Part shown: positions 13,592-22,372 of the stretch, piece by piece
How positions within the stretch are numbered: the first letter of the stretch is position 1
How the letters are laid out: each line of letters starts with the position of its first letter
Assembly: GCF_019457615.1 (NCBI RefSeq)
Contig: NZ_CP080414.1
Span: 1,672,501 to 1,736,500, forward strand
Reading direction: 5' to 3'
Length of the DNA: 64,000 nt
From: Shewanella zhangzhouensis
GTDB lineage: Bacteria; Pseudomonadota; Gammaproteobacteria; Enterobacterales; Shewanellaceae
Made by a program: the position numbers and the translations under genes
Notes under the pieces: generated by a model
What the model was told of the DNA's origin: nothing
What the model saw: only the letters and a program-made list of their open reading frames with translations
Databases searched by the model: none

Positions 13592-15628
13592 TCAGGCCTC
13601 CTTGCCGCTGGTTTCGCAAGCGCCGTCGCCTGGCTCCAGCGCCAGCAGCAGGGTGCCGTCGGACACCAGCTCCCCGGGGGCGAAGAAGAACTCGCTCACC
13701 ACCCCATCGAAGGGGGCTTCTATGGTGTATTCCATCTTCATGGCTTCCATAACAAGCAAACCCTGACCGGCGGCTACCTTGTCGCCAACGGCGACCAGAT
13801 GGGTCACCACGGTGCCGTTCATCGGTGCCTTGAGTTTATCTTCCGAGCTGGCTGTCTCTTCCAACACCTGGCCGAGCACTTCGCGGAAGTGGTAGCTGCC
13901 GCTTGATAGGAACACGGTAAGACCGCCTTCTTCCAGCGATACCGTCACCTTCATCTTGTGGCCGTTGATTTCGCACTTAAGCTCAGAGGCATCAATGCTG
14001 CCACCGATCTCAATCAGTTTGTCGTTAAGGCTGAACTGATAGCGGCCATTAGCCTCAGTGAGTTCGGCGCTGCGGCTTTGGTGAGCATCATCCAGAAGGG
14101 TCACGCTGTGGCGCATTGGGCTGCTTAAGCGAAAGCCTTTCAGGCTCGACCAGGGGCTGAAAGGATCGTGGCCGGGAGCGTCCTGAGTGGTGGCTTCCCG
14201 CAGCTTAAGCTGGGTCAGTACCGCCAGCACAAAGGCGGTGTCGGCCTCATCGCGACTGTCGCCAATCAGGGCATCGCCGTAGCGGCCGATAAAGTCGGTG
14301 GAGAAGTTGGCATCGGCAAACGCCGGATGCTCGGCGATGTTGGAGAGAAACTCGATATTGTGCTTAAGGCCACCGACACGGTAATCGCCAAGGGCGCGGT
14401 TAAGACGCGCCAGTGCACGGGGGCGCGACTCGTCCCACACAATCAGCTTGGCAATCATGGGGTCGTAGTAGTTTGAAATCACATCGTTTTCACGCACGCC
14501 TGAGTCGATACGCACATGGCGGCTTGGCTCTGGCTCTCGCAAAAAGGTGAGCTTGCCACTGGCGGGCAGAAACTCGTTATTGGGGTCTTCGGCGTAAATC
14601 CGCACCTCAAAGGAGTGACCGTGGATTTGGATTTCGTGTTGCTCAAGGGGCAGTACCGAACCCGATGCCACCAACAGCTGCCATTTCACCAGATCCTGGC
14701 CCGTGACCATTTCGGTTACCGGGTGCTCCACCTGCAAACGGGTGTTCATCTCCATAAAGAAGAAGCTGCGCTCTTTCCCTGGCTGAGGGGCATCGAGCAG
14801 GAACTCCACAGTACCGGCACCGCGGTAATCGATGGCCTTGGCCGCAGCCACGGCGGCCTCGCCCATTTGCCTGCGCAGGCTGTCCGGCAGACCCGGGGCT
14901 GGGGCCTCTTCCACCACCTTTTGGTGGCGGCGCTGAATGGAGCAGTCGCGGTCAGACAGATACACGCAGTTGCCGTGAGAGTCGGCAAATACCTGTACTT
15001 CCACGTGACGCGGCTGGCGCAGATAGCGCTCCATCAAGAGCTTGTCGTTACCGAAGCTGGATGCTGCCTCGCGGCGGGCCGAGTCGATGGCGGCTTTAAG
15101 CTCGCTCTCGCCCTCGACAATACGCATGCCCTTACCGCCGCCACCGTAGGCGGCCTTGATAAGGAGCGGATAACCAATCTTTTTTGCCTCGGCAAGCAGG
15201 GTGGCATCGCTCTGATCGTCGCCGTGGTAGCCGGGCACCAAGGGCACCCCGGCCTTTTCCATGATGAGCTTGGCGGCGCTTTTGCTGCCCATGGCGTCGA
15301 TGGCATCGGAGCCTGGGCCCACAAAGGCGATGCCGTTTGCCTCACAGGCGCGGGCAAATTCGGCGTTTTCCGACAAAAAGCCGTAGCCGGGATGAATAGC
15401 CTCGGCGCCGCACTTTTTGGCGATGTCGATAATCAGCTCACCACGCAGGTACGAGCTTGCCGGGGCGCTTTCGCCCAGATAAAAGGATTCATCCGCCAGC
15501 GCCACATGGCGGGCGTCGCGGTCGGCGTCGGAATACACGGCCACGGTTTTAATGCCCATATCACGGGCGGTGCGGATAACGCGGCAGGCGATTTCACCGC
15601 GGTTAGCAATTAAGAGTTTGTTAAACAT
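13592..15628 (-). CDS. liuD: Methylcrotonyl-CoA carboxylase biotin-containing alpha subunit
   Basis: This 678-residue subunit has, in order, a biotin carboxylase domain that opens with Met-Phe-Asn-Lys-Leu-Leu-Ile-Ala-Asn-Arg-Gly-Glu-Ile-Ala, an ATP-grasp core (Gly-Gly-Gly-Gly-Lys-Gly-Met), a linking domain, and a C-terminal biotinyl domain with Glu-Ala-Met-Lys-Met-Glu near residue 628, where Lys carries biotin. It carboxylates biotin with ATP and bicarbonate and passes the carboxyl group to LiuB. The start at 15628 is chosen over a longer frame because AAGGGA precedes it and the protein then begins with the family opening. Alpha subunits of acetyl- or propionyl-CoA carboxylases look alike; the liu context decides. 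Confidence 0.95.
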   Translation of the reverse strand: MFNKLLIANRGEIACRVIRTARDMGIKTVAVYSDADRDARHVALADESFYLGESAPASSYLRGELIIDIAKKCGAEAIHPGYGFLSENAEFARACEANGIAFVGPGSDAIDAMGSKSAAKLIMEKAGVPLVPGYHGDDQSDATLLAEAKKIGYPLLIKAAYGGGGKGMRIVEGESELKAAIDSARREAASSFGNDKLLMERYLRQPRHVEVQVFADSHGNCVYLSDRDCSIQRRHQKVVEEAPAPGLPDSLRRQMGEAAVAAAKAIDYRGAGTVEFLLDAPQPGKERSFFFMEMNTRLQVEHPVTEMVTGQDLVKWQLLVASGSVLPLEQHEIQIHGHSFEVRIYAEDPNNEFLPASGKLTFLREPEPSRHVRIDSGVRENDVISNYYDPMIAKLIVWDESRPRALARLNRALGDYRVGGLKHNIEFLSNIAEHPAFADANFSTDFIGRYGDALIGDSRDEADTAFVLAVLTQLKLREATTQDAPGHDPFSPWSSLKGFRLSSPMRHSVTLLDDAHQSRSAELTEANGRYQFSLNDKLIEIGGSIDASELKCEINGHKMKVTVSLEEGGLTVFLSSGSYHFREVLGQVLEETASSEDKLKAPMNGTVVTHLVAVGDKVAAGQGLLVMEAMKMEYTIEAPFDGVVSEFFFAPGELVSDGTLLLALEPGDGACETSGKEA

Positions 15629-15638
15629 GGAAAATCCC

Positions 15639-16469
15639 TTAGTCCTTGCTGCCGGTATCATTGACCCAAGCTGGGCTGCGCTTATCAAAAAAGGCGTTGA
15701 GGCCTTCCTGTCCTTCGGCCGACACCCGAATACGGGCGATACGCTCGCTGGTGTAGTCGCGGGTGTGCTCATCAATCACGCCGCTTTGCAGCCGGGCGAT
15801 AAGCGACTTGCACCAACCGAGGGCCTGGGGGCTGCCGCTGAGCAGGTTTTGGATAATGGGGGCTGCTGCTGCGTCCAAATCTTCAGCAATTTCATGCACT
15901 ACGCCTAAGGCCAGTGCCATGCTGGCATCGAAGCGCTCAGCCGTGAGCATATAGCGGCGGCTCTGACGCGGCCCCATGGCGCGCACCACGTAAGGGCTGA
16001 TTACCGCAGGAATAAGTCCCAGTTTGACCTCAGACAGGCAGAAACTGGCTTTGTGGCTCGAAATCGCAATATCGCAGCAGCAAATCAGCCCCAGGGCGCC
16101 GCCGTAAGCCGCGCCGTTAACAAGGGCGATGGACGGCTTGGGGAAGCGGTCAAGGGTATCCATCAGGTTGGCAAGCTCGCGGGCATCTTTGAGATTGGCA
16201 TCAAAGTCCATGGCGGCCTGCTTGCGCATCCAGTTCAAGTCGGCGCCGGCGGAGAAGTGCTTGCCGTCGCTTTTAAGCACCATCACAGCGCAGTCGCCCT
16301 CGTGGGCGAAGGCATTAATGGCCTGGGTCATTTCGCTTATCATCACCTCATCGAAGGCGTTGTGCACCTCGGGGCGATTCAAGATGAGATAACCCACCTT
16401 GCCCTTAAGCTCGCAGCGCACGGCACTGAAGGAGGCAGACAGCTCGGCAATGGAAGTCATGGTTGTCAT
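15639..16469 (-). CDS. liuC: Methylglutaconyl-CoA hydratase (crotonase fold)
   Basis: This 276-residue enoyl-CoA hydratase-family enzyme has the oxyanion-hole segments Phe-Ser-Ala-Gly-Ala-Asp-Leu near residue 77 and Gly-Ala-Ala-Tyr-Gly-Gly-Ala-Leu-Gly-Leu near 118. In the operon it should hydrate 3-methylglutaconyl-CoA to HMG-CoA. The start at 16469 is picked because AAGGAG lies seven bases upstream; a longer frame would run back into liuB. It sits between liuB and liuD with gaps of about 10 bases on each side. Confidence 0.93.
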   Translation of the reverse strand: MTTMTSIAELSASFSAVRCELKGKVGYLILNRPEVHNAFDEVMISEMTQAINAFAHEGDCAVMVLKSDGKHFSAGADLNWMRKQAAMDFDANLKDARELANLMDTLDRFPKPSIALVNGAAYGGALGLICCCDIAISSHKASFCLSEVKLGLIPAVISPYVVRAMGPRQSRRYMLTAERFDASMALALGVVHEIAEDLDAAAAPIIQNLLSGSPQALGWCKSLIARLQSGVIDEHTRDYTSERIARIRVSAEGQEGLNAFFDKRSPAWVNDTGSKD

Positions 16470-16479
16470 CTGCTTCTCC

Positions 16480-18087
16480 TTACATGCGGAACACGCCGAA
16501 GCGGGTCTCTTCGATGGGGGCGTTGAGGGCGGCGGAAATGGCCAGCCCCAGTACATCACGGGTTTGTGCCGGGTCGATAATGCCGTCGTCCCACAGGCGG
16601 GCGCTGGCATGGTAGGGATGCCCCTCTTTATCGTACTGGGCAATGATGGGGGCCTTGAATTTGGCTTCTTCTTCGGCGCTCATGGTTTCGCCTTTGCGGG
16701 CCAGACCATCTTTACGCACTGTGGCCAGCACGCCTGCGGCCTGCTCGCCGCCCATCACTGAGATGCGGGCATTGGGCCACATCCACATCAGGGTTGGCTC
16801 AAAGGCGCGGCCGCACATGCCATAGTTACCGGCGCCGTAGCTGCCGCCAATCAGCACGGTGAACTTGGGCACAGTGGCGCAGGAAACCGCGGTCACCATC
16901 TTGGCGCCGTGCTTGGCAATGCCCTCGTGCTCGTATTTTTTACCCACCATAAAGCCGGTGATGTTTTGCAAAAACACCAGTGGAATTTTGCGCTGGCAGC
17001 ACAGCTCAATAAAGTGCGCGCCTTTCTGGGCCGACTCAGAGAACAGGATGCCGTTGTTGGCCACTATACCCACCGGATAACCGTGGATGCGGGCAAAGCC
17101 GCACACCAGGGTGGCGCCGTAGTTGGCCTTGAACTCGTCAAAGTCGGAGTCATCCACGATGCGGGCAATCACTTCTTTCACATCGAAGGGCTTTTTAAGG
17201 TCGGTACCAACGATGCCGTAAAGCTCGTTGATGTCGTACTTGGGCGGTTTCACTTTTGCGAGTTGCAGCTCAACCTGCTTTTGATGGTTGAGGCGCGATA
17301 CCGCCTTGCGGGCGAGCTCCAGCGCATGCTCATCGTTTTGCGCCAGATGGTCGGCCACGCCGCTGATTTTGGTGTGCACGTCGCCGCCGCCAAGCTCCTC
17401 GGCGCTCACTTCTTCGCCGGTGGCAGCTTTCACCAGCGGCGGGCCTGCCAAAAAGATGGTGCCCTGCTCACGCACGATAATGGATTCATCCGCCATGGCT
17501 GGCACATAGGCGCCGCCCGCGGTACACAGACCCATCACCACTGCGATTTGCGGAATGCCTTTGGCGGACATGCGTGCCTGATTGAAGAAGATGCGGCCAA
17601 AGTGGTCACGGTCGGGGAAGACTTCGTCCTGACGGGGCAGGTTGGCGCCGCCCGAGTCCACCAGATAGATGCAGGGCAGGTGGCAGCGCTCGGCAATGGC
17701 CTGGGCACGCAGGTGTTTTTTCACCGTGATGGGGTAATAGGTGCCGCCCTTTACGGTGGCATCGTTGGCAATAATCATGCACTCGACGCCGCTGACCCGG
17801 CCGATACCGGCGATGATGCCCGCCGCCGGTACGTCTTCATCGTACACCTCGAAGGCGGCAAACTGGCTCAGCTCCAAAAAGGGCGAACCGGGGTCCAAGA
17901 GTTTTTCCACCCGGGCGCGGGGGGCGAGTTTGCCACGGGACAAGTGGCGCTCCATGGCCACCGGGCCGCCGCCCTGTTCGATATGGGCGAGCTTGTCTTT
18001 GAGATCAGCCACCAGGGCCGCCATGGCGTCGTGTTTTTGTTTGAATTCGTCGCTGCGTGGGTTCACGCGGGAGGTAAGTTGAGTCAC
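16480..18087 (-). CDS. liuB: Methylcrotonyl-CoA carboxylase carboxyltransferase beta subunit
   Basis: This 535-residue carboxyltransferase belongs to the acyl-CoA carboxylase beta family and accepts carboxyl groups from LiuD biotin onto 3-methylcrotonyl-CoA. Both crotonase-like halves are present, with the Gly-Gly-Ala-Tyr-Val-Pro-Ala-Met and Gly-Gly-Ser-Tyr-Gly-Ala-Gly-Asn-Tyr-Gly-Met-Cys-Gly-Arg motifs. The latter is a hallmark of methylcrotonyl rather than propionyl carboxylases. It lies downstream of liuA across a 137-base gap with two hairpins and upstream of liuC by 10 bases. Confidence 0.95.
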   Translation of the reverse strand: MTQLTSRVNPRSDEFKQKHDAMAALVADLKDKLAHIEQGGGPVAMERHLSRGKLAPRARVEKLLDPGSPFLELSQFAAFEVYDEDVPAAGIIAGIGRVSGVECMIIANDATVKGGTYYPITVKKHLRAQAIAERCHLPCIYLVDSGGANLPRQDEVFPDRDHFGRIFFNQARMSAKGIPQIAVVMGLCTAGGAYVPAMADESIIVREQGTIFLAGPPLVKAATGEEVSAEELGGGDVHTKISGVADHLAQNDEHALELARKAVSRLNHQKQVELQLAKVKPPKYDINELYGIVGTDLKKPFDVKEVIARIVDDSDFDEFKANYGATLVCGFARIHGYPVGIVANNGILFSESAQKGAHFIELCCQRKIPLVFLQNITGFMVGKKYEHEGIAKHGAKMVTAVSCATVPKFTVLIGGSYGAGNYGMCGRAFEPTLMWMWPNARISVMGGEQAAGVLATVRKDGLARKGETMSAEEEAKFKAPIIAQYDKEGHPYHASARLWDDGIIDPAQTRDVLGLAISAALNAPIEETRFGVFRM

Positions 18088-18105
18088 GTCTTGTGTCCTC
18101 CAAGG

Positions 18106-18157
18106 GGCAGGCCTGTTGCCTGCCGCAGTGTCCTTAAACCCCGGCGCTTTGCCGGGG
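18106..18157 (-). other. Two intercistronic hairpins between liuA and liuB
   Basis: GGCAGGC / GCCTGCC (18106-18124) and CCCCGGC / GCCGGGG (18139-18157) are two perfect 7-bp stems with 5-base loops. Neither is followed by a T-run, so they probably set differential mRNA stability within the operon rather than terminate it. Confidence 0.6.
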
Positions 18158-18224
18158 AGTGGATGTGAAGAGTTGGCTTATTGGCTTATCAGCTTGGTTT
18201 AGCGGGCTGATTTATAAGACAGAG

Positions 18225-19394
18225 TTATTTAGTCTCGTTAAACAGCTCACGGCCAATCAGCATGCGGCGGATTTCCGAGGTGCCGGCGCCGATTTCATAC
18301 AGTTTGGCATCCCGCAACAGGCGGCCGGTGGCGTACTCATTCACGTAGCCGTTACCGCCGAGCAGCTGAATCGCATCCAGCGCCATCTTGGTGGCCAATT
18401 CGGCGGCATAGAGAATCACACCGGCGGCATCTTTACGGGTGGTTTCACCGCGGTCACAGGCGCGGGCCACGTTGTACACGTAGGATTTGGCCGCGTTCAT
18501 GCCGGTGTACATGTCGGCAAGCTTGCCCTGTACCAGCTGGAACTCACCAATGGATTTACCGAACTGCACCCGCTCGTGTACGTAAGGCACCACGATATCC
18601 ATACAGGCGGTCATAATGCCCAGCGGGCCACCGGAGAGCACCACGCGCTCGTAATCCAGGCCACTCATCAGCACTTTGACGCCGTTGTTGAGGCCGCCGA
18701 GGATGTTTTCTTCCGGTACTTCGCAGTCTTCAAATACCAGCTCACAGGTGTTGGAGCCGCGCATACCCAGCTTGTCGAGCTTTTGCGCCTGGGAGAAGCC
18801 CTTGAAGCCGCGCTCAACGATAAAGGCGGTGATGCCGTGTGGGCCCTTGTCGAGGTCGGTCTTGGCGTAAATCACATAGGTGTGGGCGTCGGGACCATTG
18901 GTGATCCACATCTTGTTGCCATTGAGGATATAGCGATCGCCTTCCTTGCGGGCGTGCAGCTTCATGGACACCACGTCGGAGCCGGCATTTGGCTCGCTCA
19001 TGGCCAAGGCGCCGATGTGCTCACCGCTGATGAGCTTGGGCAGGTATTTGGCGCGCTGAGCCTCGTTGCCGTTGCGATAGATTTGGTTGACGCACAGGTT
19101 GGAATGGGCGCCGTAAGACAGGCCAATGGAGGCCGAGGCGCGGCTGATTTCTTCCATGGCCACCACGTGGGCGAGGTAACCCATGTTCACGCCGCCGTAT
19201 TCTTCGGCCACAGTGACGCCCAGCAGGCCCATGTCACCGAATTTTGCCCACAGCTCGTTGGGGAAGGCGTTGTCGCGGTCAACCTTTTCGGCCAGCGGCG
19301 CAATTTCACCCTTGGCAAATTCGTATACCGCGTCCCGCAGCATATCCACGTCTTCACCGAGTCCGAAGTTGAGAGTAGAGTACAGGTGGCTCAT
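18225..19394 (-). CDS. liuA: Isovaleryl-CoA dehydrogenase
   Basis: This 389-residue FAD acyl-CoA dehydrogenase oxidises isovaleryl-CoA to 3-methylcrotonyl-CoA and passes electrons to ETF. Two features mark it as isovaleryl-specific. The usual catalytic Glu position near the C terminus reads Ile-Gly-Ala-Gly-Thr-Ser-Glu-Ile, with Ala in place of Glu. A Glu is instead present in Gly-Leu-Asp-Tyr-Glu-Arg-Val-Val-Leu near residue 240, as in known isovaleryl-CoA dehydrogenases. The first structural gene of the liu operon, it lies 84 bases after liuR. Confidence 0.96.
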   Translation of the reverse strand: MSHLYSTLNFGLGEDVDMLRDAVYEFAKGEIAPLAEKVDRDNAFPNELWAKFGDMGLLGVTVAEEYGGVNMGYLAHVVAMEEISRASASIGLSYGAHSNLCVNQIYRNGNEAQRAKYLPKLISGEHIGALAMSEPNAGSDVVSMKLHARKEGDRYILNGNKMWITNGPDAHTYVIYAKTDLDKGPHGITAFIVERGFKGFSQAQKLDKLGMRGSNTCELVFEDCEVPEENILGGLNNGVKVLMSGLDYERVVLSGGPLGIMTACMDIVVPYVHERVQFGKSIGEFQLVQGKLADMYTGMNAAKSYVYNVARACDRGETTRKDAAGVILYAAELATKMALDAIQLLGGNGYVNEYATGRLLRDAKLYEIGAGTSEIRRMLIGRELFNETK

Positions 19395-19478
19395 GTGCTT
19401 GTGTCCTTAAATCTGCTTGTTGTCTTGTTATCTTTGTTATTGTGTCGGTCTTTATTCAGTCTGGGCGCCGGCGCAAGC

Positions 19479-19910
19479 TCAGGAACTCTTGGATTGTCCA
19501 TCCAGGGCACCACGGCACTGGGCCTCGGCGCTGGTGAGTTCCATCAATACCACCTTGATGTCGTCCATCTGTTGCTGCAGTGCGGCTTTTTTCTCTTCAA
19601 TCAGCGCCAGCATGGTATTGAGCTGGGTGACGCTGGTTTTGTCGGCATCGTAAAGCTCAAACAAACGGCGGGTTTCGGCCAGCGAAAACCCGAGGCGCTT
19701 ACCACGCAAAATCAGCTTGAGGCGAACCCTGTCTTTCAGGCTGTAGATACGGGTTTGGCCACGACGCTTGGGCTTGAGCAGCCCCTGATCCTCATAGAAG
19801 CGGATAGAGCGGGTGGTAATGTCGAATTCTTTCGACAAGTCACTGATTGAATAGCTGGTTTGCGCACTGTTGGTTGAACTCATCTCGACACCGGATTTTT
19901 CTTGTTTCAA
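19479..19910 (-). CDS. liuR: LiuR, MerR-family regulator of branched-chain amino acid degradation
   Basis: This 143-residue MerR-type protein has an N-terminal winged helix (Tyr-Ser-Ile-Ser-Asp-Leu-Ser-Lys-Glu-Phe-Asp-Ile-Thr-Thr-Arg-Ser-Ile-Arg-Phe-Tyr-Glu near residue 20) and a C-terminal dimerisation coiled coil rich in Glu, Lys and Gln (about 95-130). No metal-binding Cys cluster is present, as expected for a regulator that senses a CoA or organic ligand. It heads the liu operon. The promoter upstream carries a 16-bp inverted repeat that recurs before the ivd operon. Start may be the first Met or the Met ten codons later. Confidence 0.93.
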   Translation of the reverse strand: MKQEKSGVEMSSTNSAQTSYSISDLSKEFDITTRSIRFYEDQGLLKPKRRGQTRIYSLKDRVRLKLILRGKRLGFSLAETRRLFELYDADKTSVTQLNTMLALIEEKKAALQQQMDDIKVVLMELTSAEAQCRGALDGQSKSS

Positions 19911-19931
19911 TTGGATGCAAGATATATGAAG

Positions 19932-19947
19932 TTTACGTAAAGGTAAA
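19932..19947 (-). promoter_or_regulatory. LiuR-type operator of the liu operon
   Basis: On the minus strand this reads TTTACCTTTACGTAAA, an inverted repeat with one imperfect position. The same architecture, TTTACGTTCGCGTAAA, precedes ivdA. In both cases the element lies in a gap of about 19 bases between possible -35 and -10 hexamers, the layout used by MerR-family activators. The rest of the 345-base gap up to prpE (19911-20255) shows only a GC-rich inverted repeat near 20166-20184 (GGCGCGGCGACTCCGCGC). Confidence 0.75.
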
Positions 19948-20255
19948 GTTGGAGTGCGCGTGGCTAAGGCATTTTCATGGTGACCAGTGTCAGGCTTAGC
20001 TTACAGCCCTGCCGGGTGGTGTTTCCAAGGGGCTCGCGTGCTATCCAGGGCCGGGGCATCTGCTTATCTCAATCATTCAATTTCATGACTTACCCGTGGC
20101 TCCTGCCGTGATGGCCGCGCTTCTTTCGGTTACACACAAACCCTCCTAGGCTTTTGTCTAATGGGGGGCGCGGCGACTCCGCGCAATAATGCCGGAGATA
20201 AGGAAGGGACCTTACCGGCGCAGATGTCGCCACTCCACCCCGGAGGACCATTACA

Positions 20256-22190
20256 ATGACAACAATAAGCACAAGCACAATGATGCCAGCGGATCCTGCT
20301 GAGGCGCTGCGCCAGGAAGCCAGGGACAACCCCGAGCAATACTGGCAAAAGGCCGCCACCATGGTGGACTGGCACAAGGCGCCGGAGACTATTCTGGATT
20401 CGTCACAGGCGCCTTTATATCGCTGGTACACAGACGGCGAAATCAATACCTGCTATAACGCCCTCGACCGTCAGGTGGCTGCCGGGCGTGGCCAGCAGAC
20501 GGCGTTTCATTACGTGAGCCCGGTGACTGAGACTGAATATTCCATCAGTTACAGCGAGTGTCTGGCCCAGGTGAAACGCTTGGCGGGCCTGCTCCAGGCG
20601 CAGGGCGTAAACAAGGGTGACAGGGTGGTGATTTATATGCCCATGGTGCCCGAAACTGCCTACGCCATGCTCGCCTGTGCCCGCATCGGAGCGATTCATT
20701 CTGTGGTGTTTGGTGGCTTTGCGGCCAATGAGCTTGCCAGTCGCATCAATGATGCCAAACCTGTGATGGTACTTTCAGCATCCTGTGGGGTAGAGCCGTC
20801 GGGTGTGGTGGCCTATAAGCCGCTGCTGGATGCCGCTCTGGCTCAGGCGACCCATAAAGTCAGCAAGTGTTTGATTCTACAGCGCCCGCAATTTGAGGCC
20901 GAGATGACATCCGGGCGTGACCTTGACTGGCAGCAGTCTGTGGCAACTGCGCCGGATGCCGATTGGGTACCGGTTAAAGCAACCGATCCGCTTTATGTAC
21001 TCTATACCTCAGGCACAACCGGCCAACCCAAGGGGGTGGTGCGGGACAACGGTGGCCACGCGGTGGCGCTGGCCTGGTCCATGCGCTACCTCTACGATGT
21101 CGAACCCGGTGATACCTTCTGGGCCGCTTCTGACGTGGGTTGGGTGGTAGGTCACTCGTACATTGTGTACGGACCTCTGATTGCCGGTGCCACCTCTGTG
21201 CTTTACGAAGGAAAGCCCGTGGGCACCCCGGATGCCGGAGCGTTTTGGCGCACCATTAAAAAGTATGGCGTGAAGAGCTTCTTTACCGCGCCTACCGCCA
21301 TTCGTGCTATCAAACGGGAAGATCCCGAAGGCTTCTTCTGCCGCAACACCAACCTCGATTGCCTGAAACAGATGTTCCTGGCCGGAGAGCGCTGCGATCC
21401 CGATACCCTGCTGTGGGCCCAGGAAATGCTTGGGAAGCCAGTGATTGACCACTGGTGGCAAACCGAGACCGGTTGGCCTGTGGCCTCCAACTTGATGGGA
21501 ATTGCACAAATGCCCATTAAGCCGGGCTCTCCCGCCCGACCCGTGCCCGGTTATCAGGTGGATGTGGTGGATGAAGCCGGTAACAGCGTGGGCGCCGGTG
21601 AATACGGCAACGTGGTGATCCGCCTGCCATTGCCTCCGGGTACACTGCCGACTCTGTGGCAAAACGACAAACGCTACATCGACAGTTACCTCTCCATGTA
21701 CCCGGATTGCTATCTTACCGGCGATGCCGGTTACATGGATGAAGACGGCTACCTGTACATCATGAGCCGCATCGACGACGTAATTAATGTGGCCGGTCAT
21801 CGCCTGTCCACGGGCCGGTTTGAAGAGGTGCTCTGTCAGCATCCGGCCGTTGCCGAAGCGGCTGTGATTGGGGTGGAAGATAAGCTGAAAGGCCAGGTGC
21901 CCCTTGGCTTGGTGGTACTCAAGAACGGAGTGAACATCACCGATGAACAGCTCAATAAAGAGCTGGTGGCCCTGGTTCGCAGTGAAATTGGCCCGGTGGC
22001 GGCCTTCAAGCTGGTGAGTGCCATTCCCAAATTGCCCAAGACCCGCTCCGGCAAAATCCTGCGGGCCACAATGCGCAAGATTGCCGACAATCAGGAATAC
22101 AGCGTACCTGCCACCATTGAAGATCCGGCGACGCTGGAACTGGTACGTAACACCCTGACCCGCATGGGTTATGGTGACGCCCGGGTCTGA
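20256..22190 (+). CDS. prpE: PrpE-like propionyl/acyl-CoA synthetase (AMP-forming)
   Basis: This 644-residue ANL-superfamily ligase forms acyl-CoA from a short-chain acid, ATP and CoA through an acyl-adenylate. It shows Leu-Tyr-Thr-Ser-Gly-Thr-Thr-Gly-Gln-Pro-Lys-Gly-Val-Val near residue 250, the Trp-Trp-Gln-Thr-Glu-Thr-Gly-Trp-Pro segment near 403, and Pro-Lys-Thr-Arg-Ser-Gly-Lys-Ile-Leu-Arg near 597 with the catalytic and acetylatable Lys. Gly-Gly-His-Ala-Val-Ala-Leu-Ala-Trp-Ser-Met is typical of the propionyl-type branch. Placed next to the liu operon and in a genome that makes propionyl-CoA from valine and isoleucine, a propionate role is sensible. Acetyl- or butyryl-CoA synthetase activity cannot be ruled out. 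Confidence 0.85.
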   Translation: MTTISTSTMMPADPAEALRQEARDNPEQYWQKAATMVDWHKAPETILDSSQAPLYRWYTDGEINTCYNALDRQVAAGRGQQTAFHYVSPVTETEYSISYSECLAQVKRLAGLLQAQGVNKGDRVVIYMPMVPETAYAMLACARIGAIHSVVFGGFAANELASRINDAKPVMVLSASCGVEPSGVVAYKPLLDAALAQATHKVSKCLILQRPQFEAEMTSGRDLDWQQSVATAPDADWVPVKATDPLYVLYTSGTTGQPKGVVRDNGGHAVALAWSMRYLYDVEPGDTFWAASDVGWVVGHSYIVYGPLIAGATSVLYEGKPVGTPDAGAFWRTIKKYGVKSFFTAPTAIRAIKREDPEGFFCRNTNLDCLKQMFLAGERCDPDTLLWAQEMLGKPVIDHWWQTETGWPVASNLMGIAQMPIKPGSPARPVPGYQVDVVDEAGNSVGAGEYGNVVIRLPLPPGTLPTLWQNDKRYIDSYLSMYPDCYLTGDAGYMDEDGYLYIMSRIDDVINVAGHRLSTGRFEEVLCQHPAVAEAAVIGVEDKLKGQVPLGLVVLKNGVNITDEQLNKELVALVRSEIGPVAAFKLVSAIPKLPKTRSGKILRATMRKIADNQEYSVPATIEDPATLELVRNTLTRMGYGDARV

Positions 22191-22206
22191 CCCATAGTGC
22201 GCCGAT

Positions 22207-22235
22207 AAGCCTCCGATTTCACCGGAGGCTTTTTT
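22207..22235 (+). terminator. Terminator after prpE
   Basis: AAGCCTCCG and CGGAGGCTT form a perfect stem with a short loop, followed by a T-run, 17 bases after the prpE stop. Confidence 0.9.
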
Positions 22236-22322
22236 CATCCCTAAGCTCGTCATTTAGCAACAGTTTTACACTGCATTCCTATGCATTATCTTGCCTTACT
22301 GTAATTCAGTTACCAAAATCGC

Positions 22323-22328
22323 TATAAT
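22323..22328 (+). promoter_or_regulatory. -10 element of the gnd promoter
   Basis: A consensus TATAAT lies 45 bases before the gnd start, in an AT-rich gap. No strong -35 hexamer is present at the standard distance; TGTAAT 17 bases upstream is the best candidate. Confidence 0.5.
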
Positions 22329-22372
22329 CCGCCGCGAAATTTGGCTCTTCCTGTACCCGTGGAATAAAAAGC

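Noticed and set aside
14516..15613. 365-residue open frame on the plus strand opposite liuD
   Set aside because: It is antisense to the conserved biotin carboxylase domain and has no protein-like motifs.
16909..18168. 419-residue open frame on the plus strand opposite liuB
   Set aside because: The minus-strand carboxyltransferase is clearly real over the same bases, and this frame has no ribosome site or recognisable domain.
18159..19850. 563-residue open frame on the plus strand opposite liuA and liuR
   Set aside because: It is a mirror frame of well-recognised minus-strand genes, caused by GC-rich third codon positions. Its translation is His- and Val-rich without any family motif.
21009..22253. 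414-residue open frame on the minus strand opposite prpE
   Set aside because: It overlaps the ANL ligase motifs in the other direction and even runs into the prpE terminator.
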